DNA of 64,000 nucleotides. It comes from DASQZT01 sp035638575 (GTDB lineage Bacteria > Acidobacteriota > Terriglobia > Bryobacterales > Bryobacteraceae). The notes under the pieces were generated by a model, which saw nothing but the letters and a program-made list of their open reading frames with translations, searched no databases and was not told the DNA's origin. Positions 35,719 through 45,026 of this stretch are shown one piece after another (the first letter of the stretch is position 1; every line of letters begins with the position of its first letter). Position numbers and translations under genes: made by a program. The DNA is taken from contig DASQZT010000098.1 of the NCBI GenBank assembly GCA_035638575.1, positions 62,001-126,000 of the forward strand, in the 5' to 3' direction.

Positions 35719-36410
35719 GTGCCACCTCCGAACTCAAAGAATCCTGTCTTGCCTGCCACCCATTGCGCGGCCTTCAAAGCGCCGCGCGCGAACCCTTCGC
35801 GATTGCGCGCCGTGTGGCGCAGCGTGATCGTGTCGGCCGCGGAATCGAATCCGATCTCGTGCGTGCCCGGGTGCGCCCCGGCACGGCTCGAGCCCACGTC
35901 GATCGGCCGCGCGAAGCCCGCCTGCTTCATACTCTCCACCAGCTTCAGCAGCGTGCCCGAGGGCGCGTCCTTCTTGGTGGAGTGATGGATCTCCCAGGCC
36001 CACGCGCCGTACTCCGGTTCCGCGGCCAGCAGCCGCGCGGCCTCCGCCACCAGCCGGAAAAACGCGTTCACCCCGATGGAAAAGTTGGGGCTCCACACCA
36101 GCCCGATGCCGCCTTTCTCCACCGCGGCCTTCACCGCGTCCACGTGCTCCAGCCAGCCAGTGGTGCCGATCACCATGCTGACGCCCAACGCCGCGATGCC
36201 CTCCACGTTGCGCGGCACCGCCGGCGGAATCGAAAAATCGATCGCCACATCGATGCCGCGAAAATTCTCCGCCGTGATGCCCTCGAATCCGGCGTTGTTG
36301 AATTCATCGAGCTTGAGCGCCACCTCGAAGCCGTACTGCGGAGCGAACTGCTCGATGAGCCGCCCCATCTTGCCGTAGCCCACGATGGCCAGCCGCCGCG
36401 TCTCAGGCAT
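35691..36410 (-). CDS. dapB: 4-hydroxy-tetrahydrodipicolinate reductase
   Basis: The 239-residue NAD(P)H enzyme reduces the DapA product. It has the nucleotide-binding GYGKMG near the N-terminus, IGTTGW, and the family active-site motif EIHHSTKKDAPSGT. The start overlaps the lysC stop by eight bases (ATGCCTGA). Confidence 0.96.
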   Translation of the reverse strand: MPETRRLAIVGYGKMGRLIEQFAPQYGFEVALKLDEFNNAGFEGITAENFRGIDVAIDFSIPPAVPRNVEGIAALGVSMVIGTTGWLEHVDAVKAAVEKGGIGLVWSPNFSIGVNAFFRLVAEAARLLAAEPEYGAWAWEIHHSTKKDAPSGTLLKLVESMKQAGFARPIDVGSSRAGAHPGTHEIGFDSAADTITLRHTARNREGFARGALKAAQWVAGKTGFFEFGGGTCSQDAAPR

Positions 36411-37794
36411 GCACGGCCTCGTTGCGTTCGAAGACGTTGGAGTCCAGCTCGGCGAAGAGTTCCTCGTGCAGCGCCGCTACGGTGCGTTTCAGATCTTTCT
36501 CGGCCACCACGAAGCTGAGATTCAGCAGCGAAGCGCCCTGCGAAATCATCCGTATGTTGATGCCGTCGAGCACGTTGAACACCCGCCGCGCCACGCCCGG
36601 CGTGAAGCGGATGTTCTCCCCCACCAGGCACACGATCACGTTGCCGTGCTCCACGCTCGCTTCCGAGAACTGCCGGATGTCGGCCAATATGGATTCGAGA
36701 CGGTCGGTGCTGTCGATGGTCAGCGAGACGCTTACCTCGGACGTCGATACCATGTCCACCGGCGTTTCGTGACGGTCGAACACCTCGAAAATGCGCCGCA
36801 GAAAACCGTGCGCCATCAGCATGCGCGTGGAGTGAATGTTGATCAGCGTGATCTTCCGCTTGCAGGCGATCGACTTCACCACGTTCTCGCAGGTCACCGT
36901 CTCCGCGATGATGCGCGTGCCCGGAACGTCGGGCCGCCGCGAATTCAAGATGAGCACCGGGATGTTCCGCTCGATGGCCGGCACCACCGTCGCCGGATGC
37001 AGCACCTTGGCGCCGAAATAGGCCAGCTCGGCGGCTTCGGCAAAGGAGATGGTCTTCACGCGATGCCCGCCGGCAAGTATGGTCGGATCGGCCGTGAGCA
37101 TGCCATCCACGTCCGTCCAGATCTGGATCTCCTCCGCGCCGATGCCCGCGCCCACGATCGACGCGGTGAAATCGCTTCCCCCGCGGCCCAGCGTGGAAGT
37201 TACGCCGTCTTCCGTCGCGCCGATGAACCCGCCCATCACCACCACGCTTTCGCGCGCCATCGCGGGCACCGTGGCGGCCAGCCGCGCGTAGGTCTCCGTA
37301 AGAATGGGAGCGGCCTGCGTGTGCCGCTTGTCGGTGACGATGAACCGGCGCGCATCGAGGTGCTCCGCCTTCATCCCGAAGTGGCGGAACGCCAGCGTGA
37401 CGATGAAGCTCGAAAGCCGCTCGCCGTAGCTCGAGATGGCGTCAATCGATCGCGGCGTCAGCTCGCCCAGCACGGCGAGCCCTTTCACCAGCTCGGTGAG
37501 CTCCTGAAAGTGCTCGTCGAGCGTGCTGTCCAGCTCCGCGCGGTCGGCCAGCGGAACCACTTGCCGCGCCTCGCGCGAATGAAAATCGCGCAGGTCGTGG
37601 AGTTGCGGAATGTACTCCTCGCGCTTGCCGGCAATCGCCGCCGCCGCGATCGCCAGCAGCTTGTTGGTCGTCTTGCCCATGGCCGAGACCACCACTACCG
37701 GCCTCCGCTCCTCGCGCGCTTTCACGATGCCCGCGACACGCTCGATGGCGGCGGCCGACTCCACCGACGAGCCGCCGAACTTCATCACGATCAT
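36403..37794 (-). CDS. lysC: Aspartate kinase
   Basis: The 463-residue enzyme phosphorylates aspartate, the first committed step toward lysine, threonine and methionine. MKFGGSSV lies at the N-terminus (Met at 37792-37794), then GRGGSDFTAS and WTDVDGMLTADP in the kinase domain, and two C-terminal ACT domains (about 320-463) that usually bind lysine for feedback. The start shares one base with the asd stop (TGATG). Feedback control by lysine is expected from the family, not shown. Confidence 0.96.
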   Translation of the reverse strand: MIVMKFGGSSVESAAAIERVAGIVKAREERRPVVVVSAMGKTTNKLLAIAAAAIAGKREEYIPQLHDLRDFHSREARQVVPLADRAELDSTLDEHFQELTELVKGLAVLGELTPRSIDAISSYGERLSSFIVTLAFRHFGMKAEHLDARRFIVTDKRHTQAAPILTETYARLAATVPAMARESVVVMGGFIGATEDGVTSTLGRGGSDFTASIVGAGIGAEEIQIWTDVDGMLTADPTILAGGHRVKTISFAEAAELAYFGAKVLHPATVVPAIERNIPVLILNSRRPDVPGTRIIAETVTCENVVKSIACKRKITLINIHSTRMLMAHGFLRRIFEVFDRHETPVDMVSTSEVSVSLTIDSTDRLESILADIRQFSEASVEHGNVIVCLVGENIRFTPGVARRVFNVLDGINIRMISQGASLLNLSFVVAEKDLKRTVAALHEELFAELDSNVFERNEAVHA

Positions 37795-38843
37795 CAGTCG
37801 AGCATCCCTTCCGAATGCATCAGCTCGGCATTCAGCACCGCCGCGCCCGCGGCCCCGCGGACCGTATTGTGGCCCATCGCTACGAATTTGTAATCCAGCG
37901 CCGGACACGGTCGCAGGCGGCCCACGAACGCCGCCATCCCCCGCTCGCGCTCCGCGTCCTTGCGCGGCTGCGGCCGGTTGTTCTCCTGCATGTAAATCAC
38001 GGGACGCGGCGGCGCGCTCGGAAGCTGCCGCTGCTGCGGAACGCTGGTGTACGTTTCGAATGCATGGCGCAAGTCGGCCTCGGCGGGCTTCGAAGAAAAC
38101 TCCACCGACACCGTCACCGTGTGCCCGTCCACCACCGCCACCCGATTGCAGTGCGCGCTCACCTTCGCGGCAAGCGGTTCGATGTGATCTCCGCGGAATT
38201 CGCCCAGGATCTTCTGCGTCTCCTGCTGCATCTTCTCTTCTTCGCCGCCGATGAACGGAATCACGTTCCCCACGATGTCCATGGAAGCCACGCCCGGGTA
38301 ACCCGCGCCGGAAATCGCTTGCAGCGTGGTGACCACCATCCGGGTGATGCCGAACTGTTTCAGCGGCGCAAGCCCCATCGTCAGGACGATCGTCGAGCAG
38401 TTCGGATTGGTCACGATCTGTCCCTTCCACCCGCGCGCGCGCTGCTGCCCCGGGATGAGCTTCAGGTGGTCCGGGTTGATCTCGGGGACCAGCAGCGGCA
38501 CGTCCCGCTCCATGCGGTGGTTTCGCGAATTGGAGACCACCACGTGCCCCGCCTGCGCGAACGCCCGCTCGATTTCCGTCGCCACCGACGCGTCCATCGC
38601 CGAAAACAGCAGCCGCGGCGCGTTGCCCGGCACGCACTCGTCCACCGTCATATCCGCCACCGACTCCGGAGCGCCGCCGCCCAGGTGCCACGTCATGGCC
38701 TCGCGGTACTTCTTGCCGGCGGACCGGTCGCTTGCCCCCAGCCATTTCAGGTCGAACCACGGATGGCCGCCGAGAAACTTCACGAAATGCTGCCCCACCA
38801 TTCCGGTGGCGCCTAAGATGCCGACTTCAATTCGCGTTTGCAT
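37794..38843 (-). CDS. asd: Aspartate-semialdehyde dehydrogenase
   Basis: The 349-residue enzyme reduces aspartyl phosphate. GATGMVGQHFVKFL binds NADP, the catalytic cysteine is in TNPNCSTI, and DIVGNVIPFIGGEEEKM follows. The sequence around RGWKGQIVTNPNCSTI and the overall length look like the archaeal/fungal-type Asd subfamily rather than the E. coli type. Start ATG at 38841-38843, with a 31-base overlap with dapE upstream and a one-base overlap with lysC downstream. Confidence 0.95.
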   Translation of the reverse strand: MQTRIEVGILGATGMVGQHFVKFLGGHPWFDLKWLGASDRSAGKKYREAMTWHLGGGAPESVADMTVDECVPGNAPRLLFSAMDASVATEIERAFAQAGHVVVSNSRNHRMERDVPLLVPEINPDHLKLIPGQQRARGWKGQIVTNPNCSTIVLTMGLAPLKQFGITRMVVTTLQAISGAGYPGVASMDIVGNVIPFIGGEEEKMQQETQKILGEFRGDHIEPLAAKVSAHCNRVAVVDGHTVTVSVEFSSKPAEADLRHAFETYTSVPQQRQLPSAPPRPVIYMQENNRPQPRKDAERERGMAAFVGRLRPCPALDYKFVAMGHNTVRGAAGAAVLNAELMHSEGMLD

Positions 38844-39841
38844 AAATTCCTTACCATGCGTTGATATATGGAAACCGCTTCCAGTAATTCCGCTTTCGGC
38901 ACGCGCTCCTCCAGCGTGTGAGCCACGTGGATGGACCCCGGCCCGATCAGGAACGGCTCGCCCCACTGCCCGCCGAACGCCGGGATATCGGTAGTGTACG
39001 CCACCACCGTGGTCTCGATGCCGTCGAACGAATTGAGGCGCAGCGCCGGAATCTCGATCACCTCGCGCAGCTCCGCGCGTCCTTCGGCTGCGTGCTCCAG
39101 CGCCCGCTTGGTGTCGCTCGAATCGCCCACCAGCCGGATCATGATGTCCGCCCGCGCTTCGTCGGCGATCACGTTGGGCGCGCGGCCGCCGGACAGGGTG
39201 CCGATGTTCAAGGTGCTCGGTCCCAGCAGCGGATCCACGGGCAGTTCGATGCGCCGCATGTCGGCCAGCACTTCGATCAGCTTGTGGATCGCCGAATCGC
39301 CCAGCTCGGGATAGGCCGAGTGCGCCATCCTGCCCGTAGCCGCCACCTCGTAACGCAGCGCGCCCTTGGAGCCAAGGGCCAGCAGGTTCCCCGTGGGCTC
39401 GCCGTTGATGATGTAGCTCGACCCGCGCGGAAGTTGCGCGGCGCGATAGGCCCCTGCGCTGTTGCGCTCCTCGCCCACCACGAACAGCAGTCCGAAATCG
39501 CGCTCGCCGGCCTCCAGCATTCGCTCGGCGGCGGTGATCATGCACGCGATGATGCCCTTCGTGTCGCAGGCGCCGCGTCCCCAGACGTGCTCGTCGTCCT
39601 CGCGCGAGATGAAGAACGGCGGTACGGTGTCCATGTGGGTGGAGAGTGTGACCGTCAGGCGCTTGCCCCACTGTGCGAACACGTTGAAGCGCCGGGGTTC
39701 GACGTCCATGCGCTCGACCTGCCCGCCGAACCGGCGCGCCAGCGAGGACAGGTGCTCGAATAGGAAAGTGCCCACTCCTTCCTCGTTATTGGTGATCGAT
39801 TCGATATCGATCAGCGCGCGTGTGAGTTCGAAGACGTTCAT
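38813..39841 (-). CDS. dapE: M20-family deacylase, probable succinyl-diaminopimelate desuccinylase
   Basis: The 342-residue M20/ArgE/DapE peptidase has zinc-ligand motifs STHMDTVPP, GRGACDTKG, GEERNSAG and NGEPT, with a dimerisation domain in the middle. ArgE and DapE are hard to tell apart by sequence. The surrounding dapD, dapA, dapB, asd and lysC favour desuccinylation of N-succinyl-diaminopimelate. It is the first gene of the lysine operon. No clear ribosome site precedes the ATG at 39839-39841. Confidence 0.85.
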   Translation of the reverse strand: MNVFELTRALIDIESITNNEEGVGTFLFEHLSSLARRFGGQVERMDVEPRRFNVFAQWGKRLTVTLSTHMDTVPPFFISREDDEHVWGRGACDTKGIIACMITAAERMLEAGERDFGLLFVVGEERNSAGAYRAAQLPRGSSYIINGEPTGNLLALGSKGALRYEVAATGRMAHSAYPELGDSAIHKLIEVLADMRRIELPVDPLLGPSTLNIGTLSGGRAPNVIADEARADIMIRLVGDSSDTKRALEHAAEGRAELREVIEIPALRLNSFDGIETTVVAYTTDIPAFGGQWGEPFLIGPGSIHVAHTLEERVPKAELLEAVSIYQRMVRNLCKRELKSAS

Positions 39842-40217
39842 ACCATCGAGCCGGCCAGGGGAGGGATCGGAATCAGGGGAAAGATACGCCTGGACTGCCA
39901 GCGCACCCTCATTCCCGATAGCGCTCCACCCGCCTGAGAAACGGATGACAGTGAGCCGGTGTTAGCCTGACTCCCCAACCGAAAAGGAACTGAGCTTCCC
40001 CCCTCCGATTTCGGCGGAACAACCCACGGCCCCTTTCACCCGAACCTCCGAAGCCCATCGGAACCCCGGTCCGGCTACTGATGGCCGCCGCACCTCTACC
40101 GCGAATTTTCAGAATACCACAGCGGCGCCGGCGGTCTTGCGGCCGCTGGACGAGGCCGCAAGCGCCATGCGGTGCCGGAAAAACTTGCCGCGCGGCAGGT
40201 TGGGGACGATCGCGCCG
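39842..40217. other. Noncoding gap upstream of dapE
   Basis: The gap holds the promoter and leader of the lysine operon (read leftward) and the 3' region of the sulfatase gene. I do not recognise a lysine riboswitch, T-box or other conserved leader in it, and no convincing -35/-10 pair. The one clear structure is the hairpin at 40136-40162. Confidence 0.4.
40136..40162 (-). terminator. GC-rich hairpin after the sulfatase gene
   Basis: CTTGCGGCC (40136-40144) and GGCCGCAAG (40154-40162) are perfect complements around a 9-base loop, about 56 bases past the sulfatase stop codon. There is no T-run after it on the minus strand, so it is at best a weak or factor-assisted terminator or an mRNA-stabilising end. 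Confidence 0.4.
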
Positions 40218-41615
40218 CTACGTCAGCGGAATCGGCAGGCAGCCCGAAGGCGTGGCCTGCGCCGGCAGGCTCAGAGTGCGCGTCCAGGCATCCGCAATGT
40301 CCGGAGGGAACGTCTGGATCAGTTGGTCCATGCGTGCCCGGATATTCGCAACGGTCGATGGATTCCTGTCGCTGCGATCGTGGCTTTCGTCGGGATCGGC
40401 GACTACGTCGTATAGTTCCGGGCTGGTCAACGGCAGGTTCCACAGTCCGCACGCCGGCACCGGAGAAAACGCCGGCGCATTAAAACGGGTGACGTGCAGT
40501 TTCCAGTTGCCCAGTCGGGCACACTGCAAGTAGACATCGTTGAAATACAGGAAAGCCTCGCGCGGCAGGTCACTCTGCCGGCCGGTGAGGATCGGCCCGA
40601 TGTCGATTCCGTCCAGGGGCAGCGCGGGCGGCGGCGCGCCCGTCAAGCCGGCGATCGTAGGAACCATGTCCAGGCTGCTGGCAAAGCTGGAGAGCACCTG
40701 GCCTCTCGGAATGTAACCGGGGAATCGCGCCACAAACGGTATGCGCATGCCGCCCTCCCAGGTCTCGCCCTTGCGGCCGCGCAGCCCGCCCGCGCTCCCC
40801 TGGTACCACGGACCGTGATCGCTCGAGAAAACCACCAGCGTGTTGGAATCGAGTCCGTTGGCCTGGAGGGACTGCAAAACCTGCCCCACGCTCCAATCGA
40901 TCTCCTGCACCACGTCGCCGTATAAACCCTGAAACGACCGCCCCTGGAACGCTTGCGACGCCGCCAGCGGAATGTGTGGAAACGAGTGTGCCAGGTACAG
41001 AAAAAACGGAGAGCCCTTCGACCGCGCGATGAAGTCCGTGGCCCATCCGGTGTAGCGGAAAGTCAGATCGTCCAGGTTCGCCGGCTGTTGCATGATGTCC
41101 GTGTTGTGCATCAGCGGGCGGGTGCCCTGGTCGATGCTGTAAGGGATTCCCCAGAACTCGTCGAAGCCGTGGTTGGTGGGCAGGTATTGCGGCAACGAGC
41201 CGAGGTGCCATTTACCGACGCACATAGTGGCGTAGCTGGCGCCCTTCAACATCTGGGCGGCGGTGGTCTCGGAATCGGGCAAGCCCGCGGGATCGTTGAC
41301 GTCCAAAACGCGCGGGATCCCCATGCGCGTAGGGTACCGGCCCGTCATCCACGCGGCGCGCGACGGCGAACACACCGGGCTCGCTGAGGAAAACTGTGTG
41401 AACCGCACGCCCTCGCTCGCCATCTGGTCAATATTCGGAGTCGAGATGCCCGATCCGTAACAACTCAGATCGCCGTAGCCGAGGTCATCGCAAACGATCA
41501 GGACTATGTTTGGCTGGTGCGGCGCGGCGCGGGCGGTGAGCGCGGCAGTCGCTGCTACGCCAACGGCGGATTTCAAAAAAGTCCGCCGACCAGTGATTCT
41601 GTTCCCTAACTCCAT
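40218..41615 (-). CDS. Tat-exported Cys-type sulfatase
   Basis: The 465-residue alkaline-phosphatase-superfamily sulfatase has a Tat leader (GRRTFLKSAVGVAATAAL). The formylglycine motif is C82-S-P-S-R86 in SPVCSPSRAAWMTGRYPTRMG; metal ligands are in NIVLIVCDDLGYGD near the N-terminus and FSSDHGPWYQG later. It should remove sulfate esters in the periplasm after Cys82 is oxidised by a formylglycine-generating enzyme. It is the last of four codirectional genes that begin with an arylsulfotransferase, so it may trim or remodel the same sulfated product rather than degrade imported glycans. Confidence 0.93.
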   Translation of the reverse strand: MELGNRITGRRTFLKSAVGVAATAALTARAAPHQPNIVLIVCDDLGYGDLSCYGSGISTPNIDQMASEGVRFTQFSSASPVCSPSRAAWMTGRYPTRMGIPRVLDVNDPAGLPDSETTAAQMLKGASYATMCVGKWHLGSLPQYLPTNHGFDEFWGIPYSIDQGTRPLMHNTDIMQQPANLDDLTFRYTGWATDFIARSKGSPFFLYLAHSFPHIPLAASQAFQGRSFQGLYGDVVQEIDWSVGQVLQSLQANGLDSNTLVVFSSDHGPWYQGSAGGLRGRKGETWEGGMRIPFVARFPGYIPRGQVLSSFASSLDMVPTIAGLTGAPPPALPLDGIDIGPILTGRQSDLPREAFLYFNDVYLQCARLGNWKLHVTRFNAPAFSPVPACGLWNLPLTSPELYDVVADPDESHDRSDRNPSTVANIRARMDQLIQTFPPDIADAWTRTLSLPAQATPSGCLPIPLT

Positions 41616-41692
41616 TGACCTTTCGGCTCTGGTAGGGTGTTTCCCTACTCTTTCCGTCGAGGTTCACTTTAGCACATAACAAACGTTGAAAA

Positions 41693-43156
41693 TCACTTCA
41701 ATTGCATGAGAGGGCCATTTTTGAATGTAAACAAATAGTCCGCTTTGGACAGCTCAAGGGGAGTCATGGGCGTTTTGCGCAGCAGTTTGATGTTCAGACT
41801 ATGATCGCGGAACCACAGCTCGGCGATTTGCGCCATGTCGAAAGCGTCAAAGGGATCGTCCAAAAACACCACCGTACTGTGGGGCTTCACGTGGGGATTG
41901 AGCTGCCGGAGTTGTCCCATGACCAGCCACGTCAACTCGCCCAGGCTCTCCATGGAGGATTTGACGTACAGTCGCTTGGCGCAGTCGTTCTGCCATCCCC
42001 ACAGCGCCACGCCCAACACACACAGGGCAGCGAAACAGTTGCGGTCTCCGAACCGCCGGAAAGCCCTTTCTCTGGCGAGAAAGCGCGCACCGGTGTGCAC
42101 CACGTCTAGGAAGACCACGGGCGCGAACACGGCCAGGCAGGAAAACGGGATGGCCAGGCACGCCCCCCGCCGCCCCGCCAGAACCGAGAGGGGCATCGGA
42201 GTGACCAGCCAGAATACCCAGCAGAACCGCAGGATCGGACGGTCGCGCCGCCAAGCCAGGTAAGTTAATACGAACCAAATCGTCAGCACCGCTCCCCATG
42301 CGAAATCATTTCCACTACCCTGCTCGAAGAGATCGCTGTAAGCATGCGAATAGAACTCCATGAACCGGGCAAACGAGAGTGCCGGCTTGTAGCCCGGTTG
42401 CACCACCAGGGCATTCGGTCGCAAAAGAGATCCGTAGAGGAACGCCAGATCGAGGACCGCTCCCAGCAGAATTACGCGCCCCGGTCCGGACAACCATTCA
42501 GCTACCCCGCGACCGCTCCACGAAGGCTTGTGGTAGAACCACTCGTAAGCCAGCAGGGCGACAGGCAGCGTGATTGCCATCTCTTTGGAGTTTAGGGCAC
42601 AGAGGTAAAGTCCCAAGTGTACGGCGGCTTCGCGCGGGTCGAGCAGCCGGCCGCTCCCTCGGATCCGCGCGTAGTAGACGAAAGCCGCCAGGTAGAAGAA
42701 ACAGCACAGGACATCGAAGACGAACGCTGTATCGTAGTACAGCATATGCAGCCCGGCGTGATAGCAGACGATCAGTGAGGCCAGGCAGGCCGCCAACTCC
42801 CCGGCCCACAGGACTCGGGCGAGACGGTATACCAGGTACACGTTGGCCAGCAGCACCAGCAGGACGACTGCGTGGTAGGGAACCGGGTTCAAGCCGAAGA
42901 AATGCAGCATCCCCCGATAGAACAGGCCGGCCATGGGCCGGTAGGGTCCTCGCCACGGCATGAACTGCAAAAGCAGCAATTGACCCGGCTTGATATTCCA
43001 GTAGTAGTCCAGGTTCATGATGTCGTCGGGCGCGAAGTGGACCAGCAGGGCGTCCCAGGAGAAGTAGCCGAACCAGGCGAGAAGGAACGCGACAGCCGCG
43101 GGCTGCCGCCAGCGGGCGGCAGCCGGCGAGAGCGATCTGACGGTCGTGGATGTCAA
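41693..43156 (-). CDS. Polytopic GT-C-like membrane protein
   Basis: The protein is about 487 residues with roughly ten membrane segments. The first periplasmic loop has acidic FAPDDIMNLDYYW, like the Asp-containing loop of GT-C glycosyltransferases that use polyprenyl-phosphate sugars. The C-terminal soluble part has DDPFDAFDMAQIAELWF. The start is uncertain: TTG at 43154-43156 lies seven bases after the stop of the upstream gene and gives a short basic N-terminus. No family is assigned with confidence. Cotranscription with the sulfotransferase gene suggests a glycan-building role. Confidence 0.65.
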   Translation of the reverse strand: MTSTTVRSLSPAAARWRQPAAVAFLLAWFGYFSWDALLVHFAPDDIMNLDYYWNIKPGQLLLLQFMPWRGPYRPMAGLFYRGMLHFFGLNPVPYHAVVLLVLLANVYLVYRLARVLWAGELAACLASLIVCYHAGLHMLYYDTAFVFDVLCCFFYLAAFVYYARIRGSGRLLDPREAAVHLGLYLCALNSKEMAITLPVALLAYEWFYHKPSWSGRGVAEWLSGPGRVILLGAVLDLAFLYGSLLRPNALVVQPGYKPALSFARFMEFYSHAYSDLFEQGSGNDFAWGAVLTIWFVLTYLAWRRDRPILRFCWVFWLVTPMPLSVLAGRRGACLAIPFSCLAVFAPVVFLDVVHTGARFLARERAFRRFGDRNCFAALCVLGVALWGWQNDCAKRLYVKSSMESLGELTWLVMGQLRQLNPHVKPHSTVVFLDDPFDAFDMAQIAELWFRDHSLNIKLLRKTPMTPLELSKADYLFTFKNGPLMQLK

Positions 43157-43163
43157 GCGAATC

Positions 43164-45020
43164 TCAATCCGTGACGTCCTTCCGGTCCAACTGCAGTCGG
43201 CCGGTGAAACGCCTGGCGGTGAGCCCGAGGTCACTGAAGTTTTCGCCGATGGCCACCTGCGCGGGCGCCGCGATCAACATGCCGACGGTGTGCGCGATGA
43301 CCTCCTCTCCGTTTACCGTGGTGGCCAGTTTGTGCGTCTGCGGATTGTAAACCAGCCGGAATGAGACCGGCTTGGCCCCCGGATCGGGCATCTCGTAAGT
43401 CAGCTTGGAATCGTCCGACTGCGACACCAGCCGAAGCGTTCCTCCCGCGCGCTCGGCATAAAGGAAGTACTGGAAATGGGACTGCCCGATGGTGATCAGC
43501 GGCTCGCGAAAACCCGCCGGTTCGGGGATGAACCTGGCGGTTAAGCTGACCGCAATAGCGGGATCGATGGCGCGGCGATACTCCCGGAAGGGGCTGAACC
43601 ACCGCGCCATCCGCACGTAGCTGGCGGGCCGATTCTTTAGAATGTCGTCGTACGGCCCGGCGATGCCGAGTGCCAAATTGGCGACGGCGCTGTAGCCGAC
43701 TACGAGTGCCAGAACCGCGCTCAGCGCGCCCCGTCGAAAACCTGCCGCCGACGAAATGTGGATGCCGAGGTTCGCGGTGGCGGCCCAGACGGCGAGCGGA
43801 AGAAAATCGACCTCGTAGCGGTGTGTCGCCAGGTGCGTCGCCATCAGGAACAGCAGGACCGCGGCCGAACCGGCGGTGGCGATCCAGAGTATCGTCCGCG
43901 CCTCGGCCGGAGAGGCCTGTTTCGAGTGACTGCCAAGCCGTTGCGTGGAGGGAACCAGCAGCGCGGCTACCAGGAACGGCGAAATCCACAGCGCCCCTGC
44001 CGTGGGCTCGACGAAATACTCGGGCGGCAGCGGGTGGCGCTCGGCCGAATCGAACGGGAACCGGAACACCATTCGCATCCACGGAAACACGGGGCTCAAT
44101 TGGGGCCGCGAGAGCAGCATGAAGTATGCCCCCGGAGTCAGGTTGCGCGCTCCTGGCTCGATCCGGTTCTGGCCCCTTCCGGCAAGCTGGTACCGAAAGC
44201 CGAACTCGAAGGGATCGCCGAAGCGGCCGTAGTTGTACCCCGCCACTGCCGCGCCTACCAGACTCCAGGCCGCGGCGAAAGCCAATACTCGGCGGGGGCG
44301 CAGGGCCGTGAGGCCGGCGGCTGCGATGACGCCAATCAGAACCAGGTGTGGCCGGCTGGCCACCGCGAGGCCGAACATCAGACCGGAGGCAGCGAACCAG
44401 TACGGCGCGCGGCGCGATCGCATACCCCACGCCAGGCAGAACACGGCCGCCGAAGTGCAGAAGTACCCGCCGGCGATTGCCACCTCGTAGACGGCGACGC
44501 GGTTCAGCAGGTACGGCACTCCCTGGCAGACTCCCAGCGCCAGCACCAGCAGCGACAACACGAACCAGCCCGGCCGCGCCGCCGCAAGATCCAAAACCCG
44601 GAGCAGGGCCCCGCAAGAAAACAGGAAGCCGCCCGAAGCCAGTAGAAACATCCCGAAATTCTCGGGCAGGTCGTGGCCCGTCATCAACCGCCACGGGGTG
44701 AAGAGCAGCACCGCGGGCGCGGCGCCGAAGTAGAGGTAGTAGCGCCCTCCGTAGAGCGCCATGTCATGCCACTTGAGCGACGCGTCCACCGCGGGATCCC
44801 ACGGATCCGGCTGGGCCAGCAACTGCGGCGACGGCTGAATCGGAAGGTAGAAATGCCCGCCCGCCAGCGCCCGGCCCAGCAGGTCGTAGTACCCGAAAAG
44901 ATCGTACCCCCATTCGAACTTGCTGCCTGCCGCGCGGACCGCCCAGAGATCGTAGGCGCCCACCAGGACCGCGAGCAGCGCCGCCGCCCACCAGCTTTTC
45001 CACTTCGCCCGGTCAGTCAA
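43164..45020 (-). CDS. Large GT-C-like membrane protein with soluble C-terminal domain
   Basis: This is a 618-residue protein: an N-terminal span (about 10-30), an acidic periplasmic loop (WGYDLFGYYDLLGRAL and then WDPAVDASLKWHDM), nine or so further spans to about residue 455, and a beta-rich C-terminal domain (about 480-618) that looks like a small jelly roll. It begins with TTG at 45018-45020, right after the arylsulfotransferase stop, without a clear ribosome site, so it is probably read by reinitiation. The topology fits a GT-C glycosyltransferase. Substrate unknown. Confidence 0.65.
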   Translation of the reverse strand: MTDRAKWKSWWAAALLAVLVGAYDLWAVRAAGSKFEWGYDLFGYYDLLGRALAGGHFYLPIQPSPQLLAQPDPWDPAVDASLKWHDMALYGGRYYLYFGAAPAVLLFTPWRLMTGHDLPENFGMFLLASGGFLFSCGALLRVLDLAAARPGWFVLSLLVLALGVCQGVPYLLNRVAVYEVAIAGGYFCTSAAVFCLAWGMRSRRAPYWFAASGLMFGLAVASRPHLVLIGVIAAAGLTALRPRRVLAFAAAWSLVGAAVAGYNYGRFGDPFEFGFRYQLAGRGQNRIEPGARNLTPGAYFMLLSRPQLSPVFPWMRMVFRFPFDSAERHPLPPEYFVEPTAGALWISPFLVAALLVPSTQRLGSHSKQASPAEARTILWIATAGSAAVLLFLMATHLATHRYEVDFLPLAVWAATANLGIHISSAAGFRRGALSAVLALVVGYSAVANLALGIAGPYDDILKNRPASYVRMARWFSPFREYRRAIDPAIAVSLTARFIPEPAGFREPLITIGQSHFQYFLYAERAGGTLRLVSQSDDSKLTYEMPDPGAKPVSFRLVYNPQTHKLATTVNGEEVIAHTVGMLIAAPAQVAIGENFSDLGLTARRFTGRLQLDRKDVTD

Positions 45021-45026
45021 TGACTT

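Noticed and set aside
39842..40135. Possible lysine riboswitch upstream of dapE
   Set aside because: No conserved lysine-riboswitch core or anti-terminator arrangement could be recognised by eye.
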